Below, piece after piece: positions 1 through 8,554 of a stretch of 64,000 nt of DNA (position 1 is the first letter of the stretch; each line of letters opens with the position of its first letter). The position numbers and the translations under genes are program-made. The stretch is taken from contig NZ_JALPVJ010000004.1 of NCBI RefSeq assembly GCF_023544445.1, forward strand, positions 1 through 64,000, given 5' to 3'. Under the pieces are notes generated by a model. It saw nothing but the letters and a program-made list of their open reading frames with translations. It had not been told where the DNA came from and ran no database searches. The stretch comes from Actinoplanes sp. M2I2. GTDB lineage: Bacteria > Actinomycetota > Actinomycetes > Mycobacteriales > Micromonosporaceae.

Positions 1-166
1 GGGGGGGTTCACACCGCCGGTCTTTTTTGTTTTCCGGGCGGGGTTGGCCCCCCCCCGGCCCCACCCGTCCCCCGCAAGAAAGTCCAGCCCACCAACCGAT
101 CCCCGCAGCAGAAAGCGGGACCAGCCAACAAACCAGGCCACCCCCGCTCCCTAGAGATCCGACGAC

Positions 167-1378
167 TCAGCCGATCCGGAACCCCTCCCCGTAAACAGCG
201 AACTCCAACGGCGTATTGAGGTCGAGATTCCCCGCATTCAGGAAACGGCGCTGGGCTGTGTCCACACGAGACGCATCTGAATGCGCCTCCTCCTTTTTCA
301 TCTCGAGCACCCGCTCATCAAGGAAGACGTTCAACCAGGCCCGCTCATCCCCGCCCTGGGCCGGCGGCTTCGCCCGCTTCAGTGCCTGGCTGCGGATCGC
401 TCGCATGCCCTCGTAGCCGTGCATGACCGCCGCGTCGTAGTAGGCGAACTGGCCCAGCGCCCGCACTCCGTCGTTCTTGCCGTCGCGCACCGAGGGGTTG
501 AAGTAGACGCGGTCGCGTTCGGCTTCCTGGGCTGCTTGGAATCGGCTGTCCGCCGCCGCCGTACGCCAGTCGTTGGTGAAGTTCGGGTCCAGGCCCGCAT
601 GGGACGCGGTGCCGTTGACGGTGCGCAGCGCGGGCAGGTATTTGGCCAGCACGTTGCCGGGCACCGCGTTGGTGTAGGCCTGGAGCAGCTCGAGCATGTC
701 TCCTGTGCCGGAGCAGAAGCCGATGATGCCGGCCGTGTAGCCGCGCCCGTCTTCGATGTCCTCGATGTAGCGGAACTGGGCCCGCCAGTCGAGGGACGAG
801 TTCTCCGCCGCGGACACGAGTTGCATCGCGACGTCTTTCTTCGCCGGGTTGTCCAAGTTCGTTCCTGTCGGAGCGGTGGTCGGCGGGGTGGTGGGGGCCG
901 TTCCGCCGGGCAGGCTCCAAGTCTGGTTGCTGGTGCCGGAGCACGTCCAGATCTGCAGGCGGGCGCCGTTGGCCGTGCTCTTGTCGGTGACGTCGAGGCA
1001 CTTGCCGCTGCCGGTGTTGACCAGCGCTGTGCCCGACACGGACCATTTCTGGGCGCCGGTGGCGTTGCAGTCGTACAGCTGGATCTTGGCGCCGTTGGCC
1101 GTCGACGCTGCCGTGACGTCCAGGCATTTGCCCAGCGCGCGGATGGTGCCGTCGGTGTTGCCGACGGTCCAATGCTGGGCCGCCGAGGTGTTGCAGTCGT
1201 AGAGCTGGATGGCGGCGCCGTTGGCCGGGCTGGCACCGGCCACATCGACACATTTGCCACCCAGGCCCTGGATCGGGCCGGAGGTCGCGGCGCCGGCCGG
1301 CAGCAGCCCGTAGATCAGGGCGGCTCCGGGGACGGCCAGGGCGACGGTGGCGTAGAGGACTCTCCTTGCGCGGATCAT
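167..1378 (-). CDS. csn: Secreted GH46 chitosanase with N-terminal ricin-type lectin domain
   Basis: Endo-hydrolase of chitosan (beta-1,4-glucosamine), acting outside the cell. Seen: an N-terminal signal peptide of about 31 residues, three QxW-type beta-trefoil (ricin B) repeats over roughly residues 36-157 that should bind carbohydrate, a Thr/Pro linker, then a GH46 domain closely resembling the Streptomyces N174 chitosanase. The catalytic pair is present as Glu192 (AENSSLDW segment) and Asp210 (IEDG segment). The ATG at 1378 is chosen because a GAGGAG ribosome site lies just upstream; an in-frame GTG at 1405 has none. The gene faces a ROK regulator, the arrangement expected for chitosan-induced expression. 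Bases 1-166 downstream hold no gene I can see. Confidence 0.95.
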   Translation of the reverse strand: MIRARRVLYATVALAVPGAALIYGLLPAGAATSGPIQGLGGKCVDVAGASPANGAAIQLYDCNTSAAQHWTVGNTDGTIRALGKCLDVTAASTANGAKIQLYDCNATGAQKWSVSGTALVNTGSGKCLDVTDKSTANGARLQIWTCSGTSNQTWSLPGGTAPTTPPTTAPTGTNLDNPAKKDVAMQLVSAAENSSLDWRAQFRYIEDIEDGRGYTAGIIGFCSGTGDMLELLQAYTNAVPGNVLAKYLPALRTVNGTASHAGLDPNFTNDWRTAAADSRFQAAQEAERDRVYFNPSVRDGKNDGVRALGQFAYYDAAVMHGYEGMRAIRSQALKRAKPPAQGGDERAWLNVFLDERVLEMKKEEAHSDASRVDTAQRRFLNAGNLDLNTPLEFAVYGEGFRIG

Positions 1379-1431
1379 GGCTCTCCTCGAGCGAGGGGGA
1401 TTCACGGGGATGGATCGCGCGATGAGGAGAG

Positions 1432-1460
1432 ACGCTAGAACAGTTAAAAAGGTTTATCAA
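1432..1460 (-). promoter_or_regulatory. Chitosanase promoter with operator core between the boxes
   Basis: On the minus strand there is TTGATA (1455-1460), a 17-base spacer and TAGCGT (1432-1437). The spacer carries TAACTGTT, the same eight bases found in the perfect palindrome at the facing ROK promoter. A repressor bound here would block RNA polymerase directly. Predicted leader to the ATG at 1378 is about 45 bases. Confidence 0.6.
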
Positions 1461-1497
1461 TAGGTCTCGATCGACTGCTCTACGCTGGCGGCGACCC

Positions 1498-1544
1498 TTG
1501 ACACCCGTTTGCGGTCCGCCTAGCGTCCGGGCTAACTGTTAGCC
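1498..1544 (+). promoter_or_regulatory. ROK regulator promoter and palindromic operator
   Basis: TTGACA (1498-1503), 17-base spacer and TAGCGT (1521-1526) form a good housekeeping promoter. A perfect 15-base palindrome, GGCTAACTGTTAGCC, spans 1530-1544, over the expected transcription start. This position fits autorepression by the ROK protein encoded just downstream. Confidence 0.65.
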
Positions 1545-1594
1545 GGTTTGCCTATCGCTTCGTCACCTGATCGCCCCTCGCACCGGGAGCCGCC

Positions 1595-2776
1595 GTGAGC
1601 CGTCTGGCCGGTTCGTCCAAACTGCTGCGCGCCATGAACGAGAGCGCGGCCCTGGCCCACCTGCTGGACCCCGGCATGCTCACGCGGGCCGACCTGCGCA
1701 AGCTCACGGCCCTGTCGACGCCGACGATCTCCGAGGTGCTGCGCCGGCTGACCGAGGCCGGGCTGGTCACCGTGGTCGGTCACAACAGCGGGCGGCCCGG
1801 GCCGAACGCCGAGATCTACAACGCCAACCCCGACGCGGCCTACGCGGCGGCCGTCTCCGTGCGCGACATCGGCGCCAGCGGCGCGCCCTCGGTGGTCGCC
1901 GCGCTCTGCGACCTCACCGGCGAGGTGCGCGGGCGCATCGAGTCGCGCATCGACTTCCTCACCTCCGACCCCCTGACCGCGCTGGTCGAGGTGGTCGGCC
2001 GGCTGCGCGACGAGGCCGACGTCCCGGCCGACCGCATCCGGCACGTGCAGTTCGGCGTGGCCGGCTCCTACGACCCGCACACCGAGACGATCCGGCACGT
2101 CGACGTGCCCGGCTTCGGCCGTACGGGTCTGGTGCCGCAGCTGGCCGCCGCGCTCGGCACCCGGGTCGGCGTCGACAACGACGTCAACCTGGCCGCGATC
2201 GCCGAGCGGCAGCGGGGTGTGGGACGCGACGCCGACGGCTTCGCCCTGCTCTGGCTGGGTCAGGAGGGTCTCGGTCTCGCCATCGACATGGCGGGCACGC
2301 TGATGCGCGGTGCCCGGGGCGGGGCCGGTGAAATCGGCTACATGCCGCTCTACTCGCCCGACTCCTCGCACCGCAAGCTCGACCTGCAGGACCTCTTCGG
2401 CGGTGCGGCCATTCTGGACCTCGCCCGGGACAGCGGCGTTCCGGGGCGGACGCCGGCCGAGGCGGTCCGGGCGGCGGCGGCCGATCCGGCCGGTGGCGGC
2501 GACTTCCTGATGGCTCTGGCCGACCGCATCGTGATCGGCCTGGCCGCGGTGATCGCCGTGCTCGACCCGTACCTGGTGGTGCTCTCCGGCCCGATCGCGC
2601 AGGCCGGCGGGGCGCCGCTGCTGTCCGCGGTGACCTTCGCGGTGCGCCGCGCGGCGCCGCTGGAGAGCTCGATCGCGGTGACCTCCCTCGAGGACGACGC
2701 GGTCCTGCTGGGCGCGCTCGACGCCGGCCTGACCGCGGTCCACGAGTCCCTCATCAACTCGATCCGCTCGTCCTGA
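1595..2776 (+). CDS. ROK-family transcriptional regulator, likely CsnR-type chitosanase repressor
   Basis: Cytoplasmic sugar-responsive repressor. Residues about 25-70 form a winged helix-turn-helix (LSTPTISEVLRRLTEAGLV) ending in the SGRPG wing typical of ROK regulators. The rest is the ROK sugar-kinase-like fold with DNDVNLAAIAE and the GARGGAGEIGY segment. The Cys-rich zinc motif (CxCGxxGCxE) of many ROK proteins is missing, so the effector site may differ. A ROK protein, CsnR, represses the chitosanase gene in Streptomyces; the divergent placement and shared operator core here suggest the same job (inference). GTG start, with GGGAG about six bases upstream. It converges on the TPR gene, 34 bases apart. 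Confidence 0.85.
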   Translation: MSRLAGSSKLLRAMNESAALAHLLDPGMLTRADLRKLTALSTPTISEVLRRLTEAGLVTVVGHNSGRPGPNAEIYNANPDAAYAAAVSVRDIGASGAPSVVAALCDLTGEVRGRIESRIDFLTSDPLTALVEVVGRLRDEADVPADRIRHVQFGVAGSYDPHTETIRHVDVPGFGRTGLVPQLAAALGTRVGVDNDVNLAAIAERQRGVGRDADGFALLWLGQEGLGLAIDMAGTLMRGARGGAGEIGYMPLYSPDSSHRKLDLQDLFGGAAILDLARDSGVPGRTPAEAVRAAAADPAGGGDFLMALADRIVIGLAAVIAVLDPYLVVLSGPIAQAGGAPLLSAVTFAVRRAAPLESSIAVTSLEDDAVLLGALDAGLTAVHESLINSIRSS

Positions 2777-2810
2777 GGCGGACCGTAGGCGCGGGAGACA
2801 GGGACCTGGG

Positions 2811-3986
2811 TCAGCGCCGGGTGAGGACCAGCAGCTCGGCCACCGCGGCCAGGACCAGGGCCGCGACCAGCGAGACGATGCCGCCGACCAGGGCGTAGAC
2901 CAGGAGGACCAGCGGCGCGACGAAGCCGATGTAGGTGGCGCCGGCCAGCGGCCGGTTGTTCGCCCGCAGCCGGCGCAGGGCAGTTCCGAGCGGCTCGGGC
3001 ACCATCCGCCGCAGCGCTACGAGCACCCCGACGACGATCAGCACGCCGACCAGGCCGGCCCACACCCGCGAGATCCCGACGCTGGTCAGCGTCATGAAGC
3101 CGGCCATGACGCCGGTGATCAGCGTCGCGTTGGCCCCGTAGAGCACGCCCTGGCGCACCGCGGCGGCCGACGGCTCGGAGGGATCGAGCACCGGTCCCGA
3201 CGGCCGGCTGATCGCGGGCTCGCCGGTCCAGCCGGCCGAGCCACGCTTCGGCTCTTCCTTCGGCTCGGGGCGGTCGGGCGCGGGATAGGCCCGCGGGAAC
3301 GGCTCGGGATAGTCCCCCGCCGTCTCCTCACGCGCCTCCGGCTCGGCCTGCGCCGCCAGCGTCGCCTCGTCGGCCAGCGCCTCGAGCGCCCTGGCCCAGC
3401 GCCGGCGTTCGAACCGGACGATTCCCATGTCGTGCTGGGCGTCCCCGATCGCCGGATCGAGGTCGAGAGACTGGGTGTACGCCCGCTGGGCCAGATCGAA
3501 GAGCCGGAGCCGCGCGGCCACGACGGCCAGCACCAGGTGCGCCTCGGCGTCGGCGGGCGCTATCCGGACCGCGTTCCAGGCCGCGTTGAGGGCTTCCTGC
3601 CCGTTGCGCGACTCGCTGAGCAGCGCCGCACCGGTCCGCTGGGCGTACGCGTCGGCCGGCCACTGCGCGAGGATCCCGCTGGCCACGCGGGCCGCGTCGC
3701 CGTACTTCTGGCTGTCGGTGAGCGCCATGGCCCGGACGACCAGGTTGGTGATCGTGTCGGGGGCGGCCGCCACCGCCTTCTCCGCGGCCCGCAGCGCCTC
3801 GCCGGGCTGCTCGGCGGCCAGGTGGATGCGGGCCAGCGTGGCCAGCAGGCTGGGTTCGTCGGGCGCGGCCGTCAGCCCGGCGGCGACCTCCTGGGCTGCC
3901 TCGTCGTATCGTCCGAGATCGGCGAGCAGGAGCGCACGCTGGCGGTACTCCTCCGGCGTGGTCTCTGGTTCCAGGGGCGCGGCCAC
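2811..3986 (-). CDS. TPR-repeat membrane protein
   Basis: Unknown role; probably a scaffold at the membrane. Residues about 10-215 consist of tetratricopeptide-type helical pairs (for example LADLGRYDEAAQEVAAGL and RAYTQSLDLDPAIGDAQ). A charged, Pro-rich linker follows, then four hydrophobic segments near the C-terminus (starting GVLYGANATLITGVMAGFM). The GTG at 3986 is preferred because the homologous-looking part begins there; a TTG at 4058 would lengthen it but has no ribosome site. It lies downstream of ispF on the same strand with a 75-base gap, so it may share the carD-ispD-ispF transcript. Confidence 0.75.
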   Translation of the reverse strand: MAAPLEPETTPEEYRQRALLLADLGRYDEAAQEVAAGLTAAPDEPSLLATLARIHLAAEQPGEALRAAEKAVAAAPDTITNLVVRAMALTDSQKYGDAARVASGILAQWPADAYAQRTGAALLSESRNGQEALNAAWNAVRIAPADAEAHLVLAVVAARLRLFDLAQRAYTQSLDLDPAIGDAQHDMGIVRFERRRWARALEALADEATLAAQAEPEAREETAGDYPEPFPRAYPAPDRPEPKEEPKRGSAGWTGEPAISRPSGPVLDPSEPSAAAVRQGVLYGANATLITGVMAGFMTLTSVGISRVWAGLVGVLIVVGVLVALRRMVPEPLGTALRRLRANNRPLAGATYIGFVAPLVLLVYALVGGIVSLVAALVLAAVAELLVLTRR

Positions 3987-4061
3987 TCTTCGAGCGTAGG
4001 CGCTACCACGAAATACCGTGTCCCGGGGTGAGCACCGTTCACTTGCCACCCGCCGCAACGC

Positions 4062-4535
4062 TCACATCTGGGCGATCAGGGCGACCGCCGTCGCGGCGAG
4101 TCCCTCCCCGCGGCCGGTCAGGCCCAGCCCGTCGGTCGTGGTGCCCGAGACGGTGACCGGGGCGCCGACCGCCGCCGACAGCACCTGCTGGGCCTCGGCC
4201 CGGCGCTTGCCGATCTTCGGGTGGTTGCCGATCACCTGGATCGAGACGTTCACCACCTCGAACGACGCCGCCCGCACGAGCCGCGCCGCCTCGGTCAGCA
4301 GCGCGACGCCCGAGGCGCCCGCCCACTCGGGCCGGGACGTGCCGAAATTGCTGCCGAGGTCGCCGAGCCCGGATGCCCCGAACAGCGCGTCGCAGGCGGC
4401 GTGGGCGGCCACGTCGGCGTCGGAGTGCCCGGCCAGCCCGGTCTCGCCCGGCCACAGCAACCCCGCCACCCAGCAGGGCCGGCCCGGCTCGAAGGCGTGC
4501 ACGTCCGTGCCGATACCGACCCGCTGGCTGATCAC
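4062..4535 (-). CDS. ispF: 2-C-methyl-D-erythritol 2,4-cyclodiphosphate synthase
   Basis: Fifth step of the MEP isoprenoid pathway: cyclises CDP-methylerythritol 2-phosphate, releasing CMP. The 157 residues match the usual length. Metal ligands are visible: Asp11 and His13 in the GTDVHAF motif and His45 after HSDADV. The [13 protein letters not shown] signature is near the C-terminus. It follows ispD by nine bases on the same strand, so the two successive or nearly successive MEP enzymes are co-expressed with carD. Confidence 0.97.
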   Translation of the reverse strand: MISQRVGIGTDVHAFEPGRPCWVAGLLWPGETGLAGHSDADVAAHAACDALFGASGLGDLGSNFGTSRPEWAGASGVALLTEAARLVRAASFEVVNVSIQVIGNHPKIGKRRAEAQQVLSAAVGAPVTVSGTTTDGLGLTGRGEGLAATAVALIAQM

Positions 4536-4544
4536 GCGGCCAGG

Positions 4545-5249
4545 TTACGCGGGATCATCGGACAGCCTGAGCAGAGCCTCGGCCAGGACGAGATCGAGCG
4601 GACGGGTGATCTTCATCGCCAGATCGGAGCCGGGGATGCAGGTGACCGGCAGACCGGCCTTCTCGACCAGGCCCGCGTCGTCGGTCAGCGGATCGGCCGC
4701 CGAGGCGTGGACCTCGGCCAGCACACTGTGACGGAAGCCCTGCGGGGTCTGCACGCTGCGCAGCACCGAGCGGTCGACCGTGCCCAGCACGGTCTCGCCG
4801 GGGCCGACCTCCTTGATGGTGTCGACCACGGGCAGCACCGGGATCACCGCAGGGTGCCCGGCCCGCACGGCGGCCGCCACCGACTCGATCACGTCGGGTG
4901 GAGTGAGGGCACGCGCGGCGTCGTGGACGAGCACGATGTCGATCTCGGGCGGCACGACGGCCAGGGCCCGGGCGACGGACTCCTGCCGCTCGGCCCCGCC
5001 GGCCACCACGGTGACCGGCGCGACCGGCGCCAGAAGGGAACGCACCGCCTCGACTTCAGCGGCGGGAGCGGCGACCACGATGAGGCGGACCGACCCGGAG
5101 GCGGCCACCCGGCGTACCGCGTGGACGAGCAGAGGCTCCCCGGCGAGCAGGCGCAGAGCCTTGGGTCCGCCGGGGCCGAGCCGTAAGCCGGCACCCGCAG
5201 CCAGAACCAGGACCGCGACGTCACCGCGGGCATTGAGCTGCGCGGTCAC
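4545..5249 (-). CDS. ispD: 2-C-methyl-D-erythritol 4-phosphate cytidylyltransferase
   Basis: Third step of the MEP pathway: transfers CMP from CTP to methylerythritol 4-phosphate. Shows the nucleotidyltransferase motif LAAGAGLRLG followed by PKAL, plus HDAARAL and the C-terminal KITRPLDL. I choose the GTG at 5249 because AGGA lies seven bases upstream; an in-frame GTG at 5270 adds seven residues without a ribosome site. About 234 residues, the normal size. It sits between carD and ispF, as in mycobacteria. Confidence 0.96.
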   Translation of the reverse strand: MTAQLNARGDVAVLVLAAGAGLRLGPGGPKALRLLAGEPLLVHAVRRVAASGSVRLIVVAAPAAEVEAVRSLLAPVAPVTVVAGGAERQESVARALAVVPPEIDIVLVHDAARALTPPDVIESVAAAVRAGHPAVIPVLPVVDTIKEVGPGETVLGTVDRSVLRSVQTPQGFRHSVLAEVHASAADPLTDDAGLVEKAGLPVTCIPGSDLAMKITRPLDLVLAEALLRLSDDPA

Positions 5250-5300
5250 GTCGCGGTCCTGTGCGAACACGTTTTTGGTCGCGTCGAGGTGGGGGGTGGA

Positions 5301-5786
5301 TCAGGCCTCGGTGAGGACCTTGTCGAGGAGAACCTCAGCCTCGTCCTTGGTGCTCTTTTCCGCCAGAGCGACCTCACCGACCAGGATGTCGCGGGCCTTG
5401 GCGAGCATGCGCTTCTCTCCGGCCGAGAGACCGCGCTCGCGCTCACGACGCCACAGGTCACGAACAACCTCGGCAACCTTCAGGGGGTTACCGGAAGCAA
5501 GCTTCTCGAGATTGGCCTTGTAACGCCGCGACCAGTTCGTCGGCTCCTCGGTGTGCGGTGCGCGGAGGACGTCGAAGACCTTGCCCAGGCCCTCCTCGCC
5601 AACCACCTCACGCACGCCGACGATCTCGGCGTTCTCAGCGGGCACCCGCACGGTCAGATCGCCCTGAGCGACGCGCAGCACGAGATACTGCTTCGGCTCG
5701 CCCTTGATGACCCTTGTTTCGATTGCCTCGATGAGTGCGGCCCCGTGGTGGGGGTAAACAACGGTCTCGCCGACACTGAAAACCAT
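5301..5786 (-). CDS. carD: CarD-family RNA polymerase-binding regulator
   Basis: Binds the RNA polymerase beta subunit and upstream promoter DNA and stabilises open complexes at housekeeping promoters. The N-terminal Tudor-like RNAP-interaction domain ([15 protein letters not shown] start) spans about residues 1-60. The C-terminal helical DNA-binding domain carries the conserved [13 protein letters not shown] with the key Trp. 161 residues, the usual size. ATG start with AAAGGGG nine bases upstream. First gene of the carD-ispD-ispF run; in mycobacteria it faces lpqE directly, but here 5.5 kb of other genes intervene. Confidence 0.96.
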   Translation of the reverse strand: MVFSVGETVVYPHHGAALIEAIETRVIKGEPKQYLVLRVAQGDLTVRVPAENAEIVGVREVVGEEGLGKVFDVLRAPHTEEPTNWSRRYKANLEKLASGNPLKVAEVVRDLWRRERERGLSAGEKRMLAKARDILVGEVALAEKSTKDEAEVLLDKVLTEA

Positions 5787-5813
5787 AGGTTCGAAGCCCC
5801 TTTCGCTGTGTCT

Positions 5814-5841
5814 AGGGTAACACGCTCAGGCAGCTATGTCC
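5814..5841 (-). promoter_or_regulatory. Candidate carD promoter
   Basis: Minus strand GGACAT (5836-5841), 16-base spacer and TACCCT (5814-5819), giving a short leader before the carD ATG at 5786. The upstream hexamer is a weak match, so this is tentative. Confidence 0.35.
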
Positions 5842-6122
5842 CGCCCAGCCGGTGACTGTTAGTGCAGCTCAGGGCCCCTGTGATGGGCGTTTCTGCGGCT
5901 TGACAACGCCGCTTGGAGCTGCCTCAGTGACGGTGGGTGATCGTTTGGTGACGGCAATAGCGTGCGAGTCGGATATTCCGCACCTACGGCGTTTGTGAGG
6001 TCAAGCTTATCGCTAAGGTCCGGAAGCGCGCACTACTGGCGGTCGGGCCGCGCGTGAGGAAGGCTGGGGTGCAAGGTCCCCGACCGAAGAACGACTGGGT
6101 CGGCCCGGGGGGAGGGTGAGTC
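5842..6122. other. Gap between carD and the next gene, no gene seen
   Basis: No coding region with plausible amino-acid composition and no tRNA is visible here. A TTGACA lies at 5900-5905 and a TAGCGT at 5958-5963 on the plus strand, but they are not correctly spaced for one promoter. A GGGGGAGGG ribosome site at about 6107-6116 serves the gene at 6123. Confidence 0.5.
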
Positions 6123-6893
6123 ATGGCTGGTGCGAGCGACAACGGCGGATGGTCGTCGGATGGCGGTTCGCCCGACGACCTGCCCGACCTGCCCGAGGAG
6201 TGGGGCGTCATCGTCATCCCGGACGATCTGTCCGGGCTGTCCGACGAGGTCGACGCCATCCGGGCCGAGCTGCGCCTGGCCGATCCGCCCACACGCTGGC
6301 AGCGGCTTCTCCGCCGGCCCGCCGCGCGGCGGCTGCGTCGCGTCGCCGCCACCGCGCTCCGCGCGCCCGTCCTGATCATCTCGTTGGCCGTGTTGGTCAC
6401 CGTGGCCAGCCTGTTCGCCTCGGCGTGGCCCGGGCCGCCCCGCCAGCCGGCCGTCCAGCGCACGGCCACCACGACGCCCGAGCGTTCCTCGACCCTGCCG
6501 GCGCTCGAGTTGCTGTCGGCGGACGGCCAGACCGTTCCGCTCCGCGGCCGCCTGCCGGCCGTCATCCTGCTCGTCGACGGCTGCGCCTGCACCGGGCTCG
6601 TCGCCGACACGATCGACGCCGTCGGCCCCGAGATCGCCGTCATCACCGTCTCGGCCGCGACCGCGTCGGCGTCGGCCGCGGGCACCCCGCCGACCGGCGC
6701 GATGCCGCCGGCGAACGGCAAGACTGTGCGCGTTCTCACCGACCCGGCCGGCAGCCTGCGCACCCATCTGCGGCTCACCGCCCCCGACACCACGGCCGCC
6801 GCCGTGCTGGTCGACCGGGGCACCTCGATCGTCCGCGTGGTGCCCCGCACGCTCTCGGTCGAGGACTTCCGTTCCGACCTGGCCCGCCTCTGA
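6123..6893 (+). CDS. Membrane-anchored thioredoxin-fold-like protein, function unknown
   Basis: Not assigned to a known enzyme. The first 80 residues are acidic then very Arg-rich, followed by one membrane span (about residues 82-102) and an extracytoplasmic domain. That domain has the strand-turn-strand look of a thioredoxin or peroxiredoxin fold: PAVILLVDGCACTGLV, AVITVSAAT, VLTDPAGSLRTHLRL and AAVLVDRGT. A Cys-Ala-Cys (154, 156) sits where the active-site CxxC would be, so classical disulfide exchange is doubtful. Strong ribosome site (GGGGGAGGG). It stands alone on the plus strand between carD and the polyketide cluster. Confidence 0.6.
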   Translation: MAGASDNGGWSSDGGSPDDLPDLPEEWGVIVIPDDLSGLSDEVDAIRAELRLADPPTRWQRLLRRPAARRLRRVAATALRAPVLIISLAVLVTVASLFASAWPGPPRQPAVQRTATTTPERSSTLPALELLSADGQTVPLRGRLPAVILLVDGCACTGLVADTIDAVGPEIAVITVSAATASASAAGTPPTGAMPPANGKTVRVLTDPAGSLRTHLRLTAPDTTAAAVLVDRGTSIVRVVPRTLSVEDFRSDLARL

Positions 6894-6953
6894 GCCGGCC
6901 GCCCCTCGGGCCGTCACTGCCCTCGGCGACCGGCGGAGCCAAGCCGGCGGCGA

Positions 6954-7412
6954 TCAGGCGGAGACGCGCCGCACGGAGTAGCGGAACACCACGGGCCCCT
7001 TGTCGCTGACCATGACGTGCAGGCGCATCGCGTCACCCAGGCCGACCCGGAAGCTGTACGGCGGGCGCTCGGCCGAGCAGTACAGCCCCCGCCCACTGTC
7101 CCGGCCGCTCTGGCTGAGGCTGACCCGCACGTACGACTCCGGGCCACCCCGGCAGATCACCGACACCAGGTACTCGCCGGTCTCGACCGAGGTCTCGAAG
7201 GACTGCTCGGCGCCCGGCGCCAGCGCCATGGTCCCGGCGTCGGCCTGCGTGTCGGTGTCGGGCAGCTCCCGTTCGGCCGCCGTCCGCCACACCTGCACCT
7301 GGTCGTCGGCGCGGTCGGGCGGGGCGGACAGGAACCACCAGGTCGCGCCGCCGGCGACCAGCAGCCCGGCGGCGGCGTAGAGCACCGCTCCGCGTTCCCG
7401 CGCACCTGTCAC
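6954..7412 (-). CDS. Small membrane-anchored protein, unknown
   Basis: 152 residues: a short basic N-terminus, one membrane span (about residues 9-28), then an extracytoplasmic beta-rich domain with two Cys residues (ICRGGPES and LYCSAERPP) that could form a disulfide. No family recognised. Its GTG overlaps the stop of the polyketide synthase gene by four bases (GTGA), so it is translated from the same transcript and may help the product or its export. No catalytic motif is visible. Confidence 0.55.
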   Translation of the reverse strand: MTGARERGAVLYAAAGLLVAGGATWWFLSAPPDRADDQVQVWRTAAERELPDTDTQADAGTMALAPGAEQSFETSVETGEYLVSVICRGGPESYVRVSLSQSGRDSGRGLYCSAERPPYSFRVGLGDAMRLHVMVSDKGPVVFRYSVRRVSA

Positions 7413-8473
7413 GCTGTGACTGTAGAGGCCTCCAGCAGCGTGCCGTAGAGCGTGAGCCCCGGCCCGAAGGCCAGCATCACCACCCGCCGCGGCGGGCTCG
7501 GGCGGCGGCGCAGCTCGTCGAGCACCAGCAACACCGTCGGCGACGAGCAGTTCCCGTACGTCGACAGAACTCCCCGGGAGGCGTCGAGCGCCTCGTCATC
7601 GAGACCGAGTTGTTGCTGAACCACATCGAGGATCTTGGGACCGCCGGGGTGGACCGCCCAGCCGTCCACGTCGTCGATGGTCAGGCCGTGCCGGGCCAGC
7701 AGGTCGTCGACGAGCTTGCGGACGTGCAGCTCGAGCACGGCGGGCACGCGGGGCGACAGCCCCATGCGGAAGCCCAGGTCGGTGACCTCCCACGTCATGT
7801 GGTCGGCCGTGGTGGTGTCGGTGGCCGCCACGGTGTCGCGCAGGACGTATCCGGGACCGTCGTCCGGGGTCAGGACGACCGCGACGGTCGCGTCGGAGAA
7901 GAGCGCGTGCGACACGATCTGCTGGAGATCCGTCCGGGTGCTCGCCGGCTGCAGGTGCAGGCTGGTCAGCTCGGCGCAGAGCAGCAGCGCGGGCCGGCCC
8001 CGGGCGACCACGAAGTCGGCCGCCGTGCCCAGCCCGGGCAGGGCCGCGTAGCAGCCCATGTGCCCGATGAAGAGCCGCTGCACGGTCGGCGACATGCCCA
8101 GGTCGCGGGCGAGCAGGATGTCGAGCCCGGGCGTCGCGTAGCCGGTGCACGAACAGACCGCGAAGAGCCCGAGCTCGTCGGCCCGGAGGCCGGCGTCGGT
8201 CAGCGCCCGTCCCACCGCCTCCTTGCCGAGCGGCACGGCCTCGACCTGGTAGCGGCGCATCCGCTGCTCGGTCGACCACTCGGAGACGTCCTCGAGCAGC
8301 GGGCTGACCGCCGCCTGCCGGGTGCGTACCCCGGAGTTGGCGAAGATGCGCTTGGCCAGCGCCCGCTTCTCCGCGGTGTAGTGCTTCGCGAAGAAGCCTT
8401 CCCAGAGATCATCCTGCGCGGCAGGCGGCGGCAGCGCTGTACCCAGCCCTGCGATGGTCGCGTTGCGATTCAC
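7409..8473 (-). CDS. Type III polyketide synthase (chalcone/stilbene synthase family)
   Basis: Homodimeric ketosynthase that extends an acyl-CoA starter with malonyl-CoA and cyclises the chain to a resorcinol, pyrone or similar phenol. The catalytic triad is intact: Cys141 (GHMGCYAALPG), His275 (WAVHPGGPK) and Asn308 (YGNCSSPT); the GPGLTLYG loop is near the C-terminus. 354 residues, the normal length. GTG start with GGGAGG upstream. It is in a run with an acyl-CoA-dehydrogenase-like flavoprotein and a methyltransferase, and a UbiA prenyltransferase diverges from them, so the product is probably methylated, oxidised and perhaps prenylated. The starter and product cannot be read from sequence. 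Confidence 0.93.
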   Translation of the reverse strand: MNRNATIAGLGTALPPPAAQDDLWEGFFAKHYTAEKRALAKRIFANSGVRTRQAAVSPLLEDVSEWSTEQRMRRYQVEAVPLGKEAVGRALTDAGLRADELGLFAVCSCTGYATPGLDILLARDLGMSPTVQRLFIGHMGCYAALPGLGTAADFVVARGRPALLLCAELTSLHLQPASTRTDLQQIVSHALFSDATVAVVLTPDDGPGYVLRDTVAATDTTTADHMTWEVTDLGFRMGLSPRVPAVLELHVRKLVDDLLARHGLTIDDVDGWAVHPGGPKILDVVQQQLGLDDEALDASRGVLSTYGNCSSPTVLLVLDELRRRPSPPRRVVMLAFGPGLTLYGTLLEASTVTA

Positions 8474-8554
8474 TTGTGCCTCCCCGGCCGAACCCCGCCG
8501 CCCTACCCAACTGCTTTCCTGTCGAGCCGCCCCCGGACGGGACGGGTCCGACCA

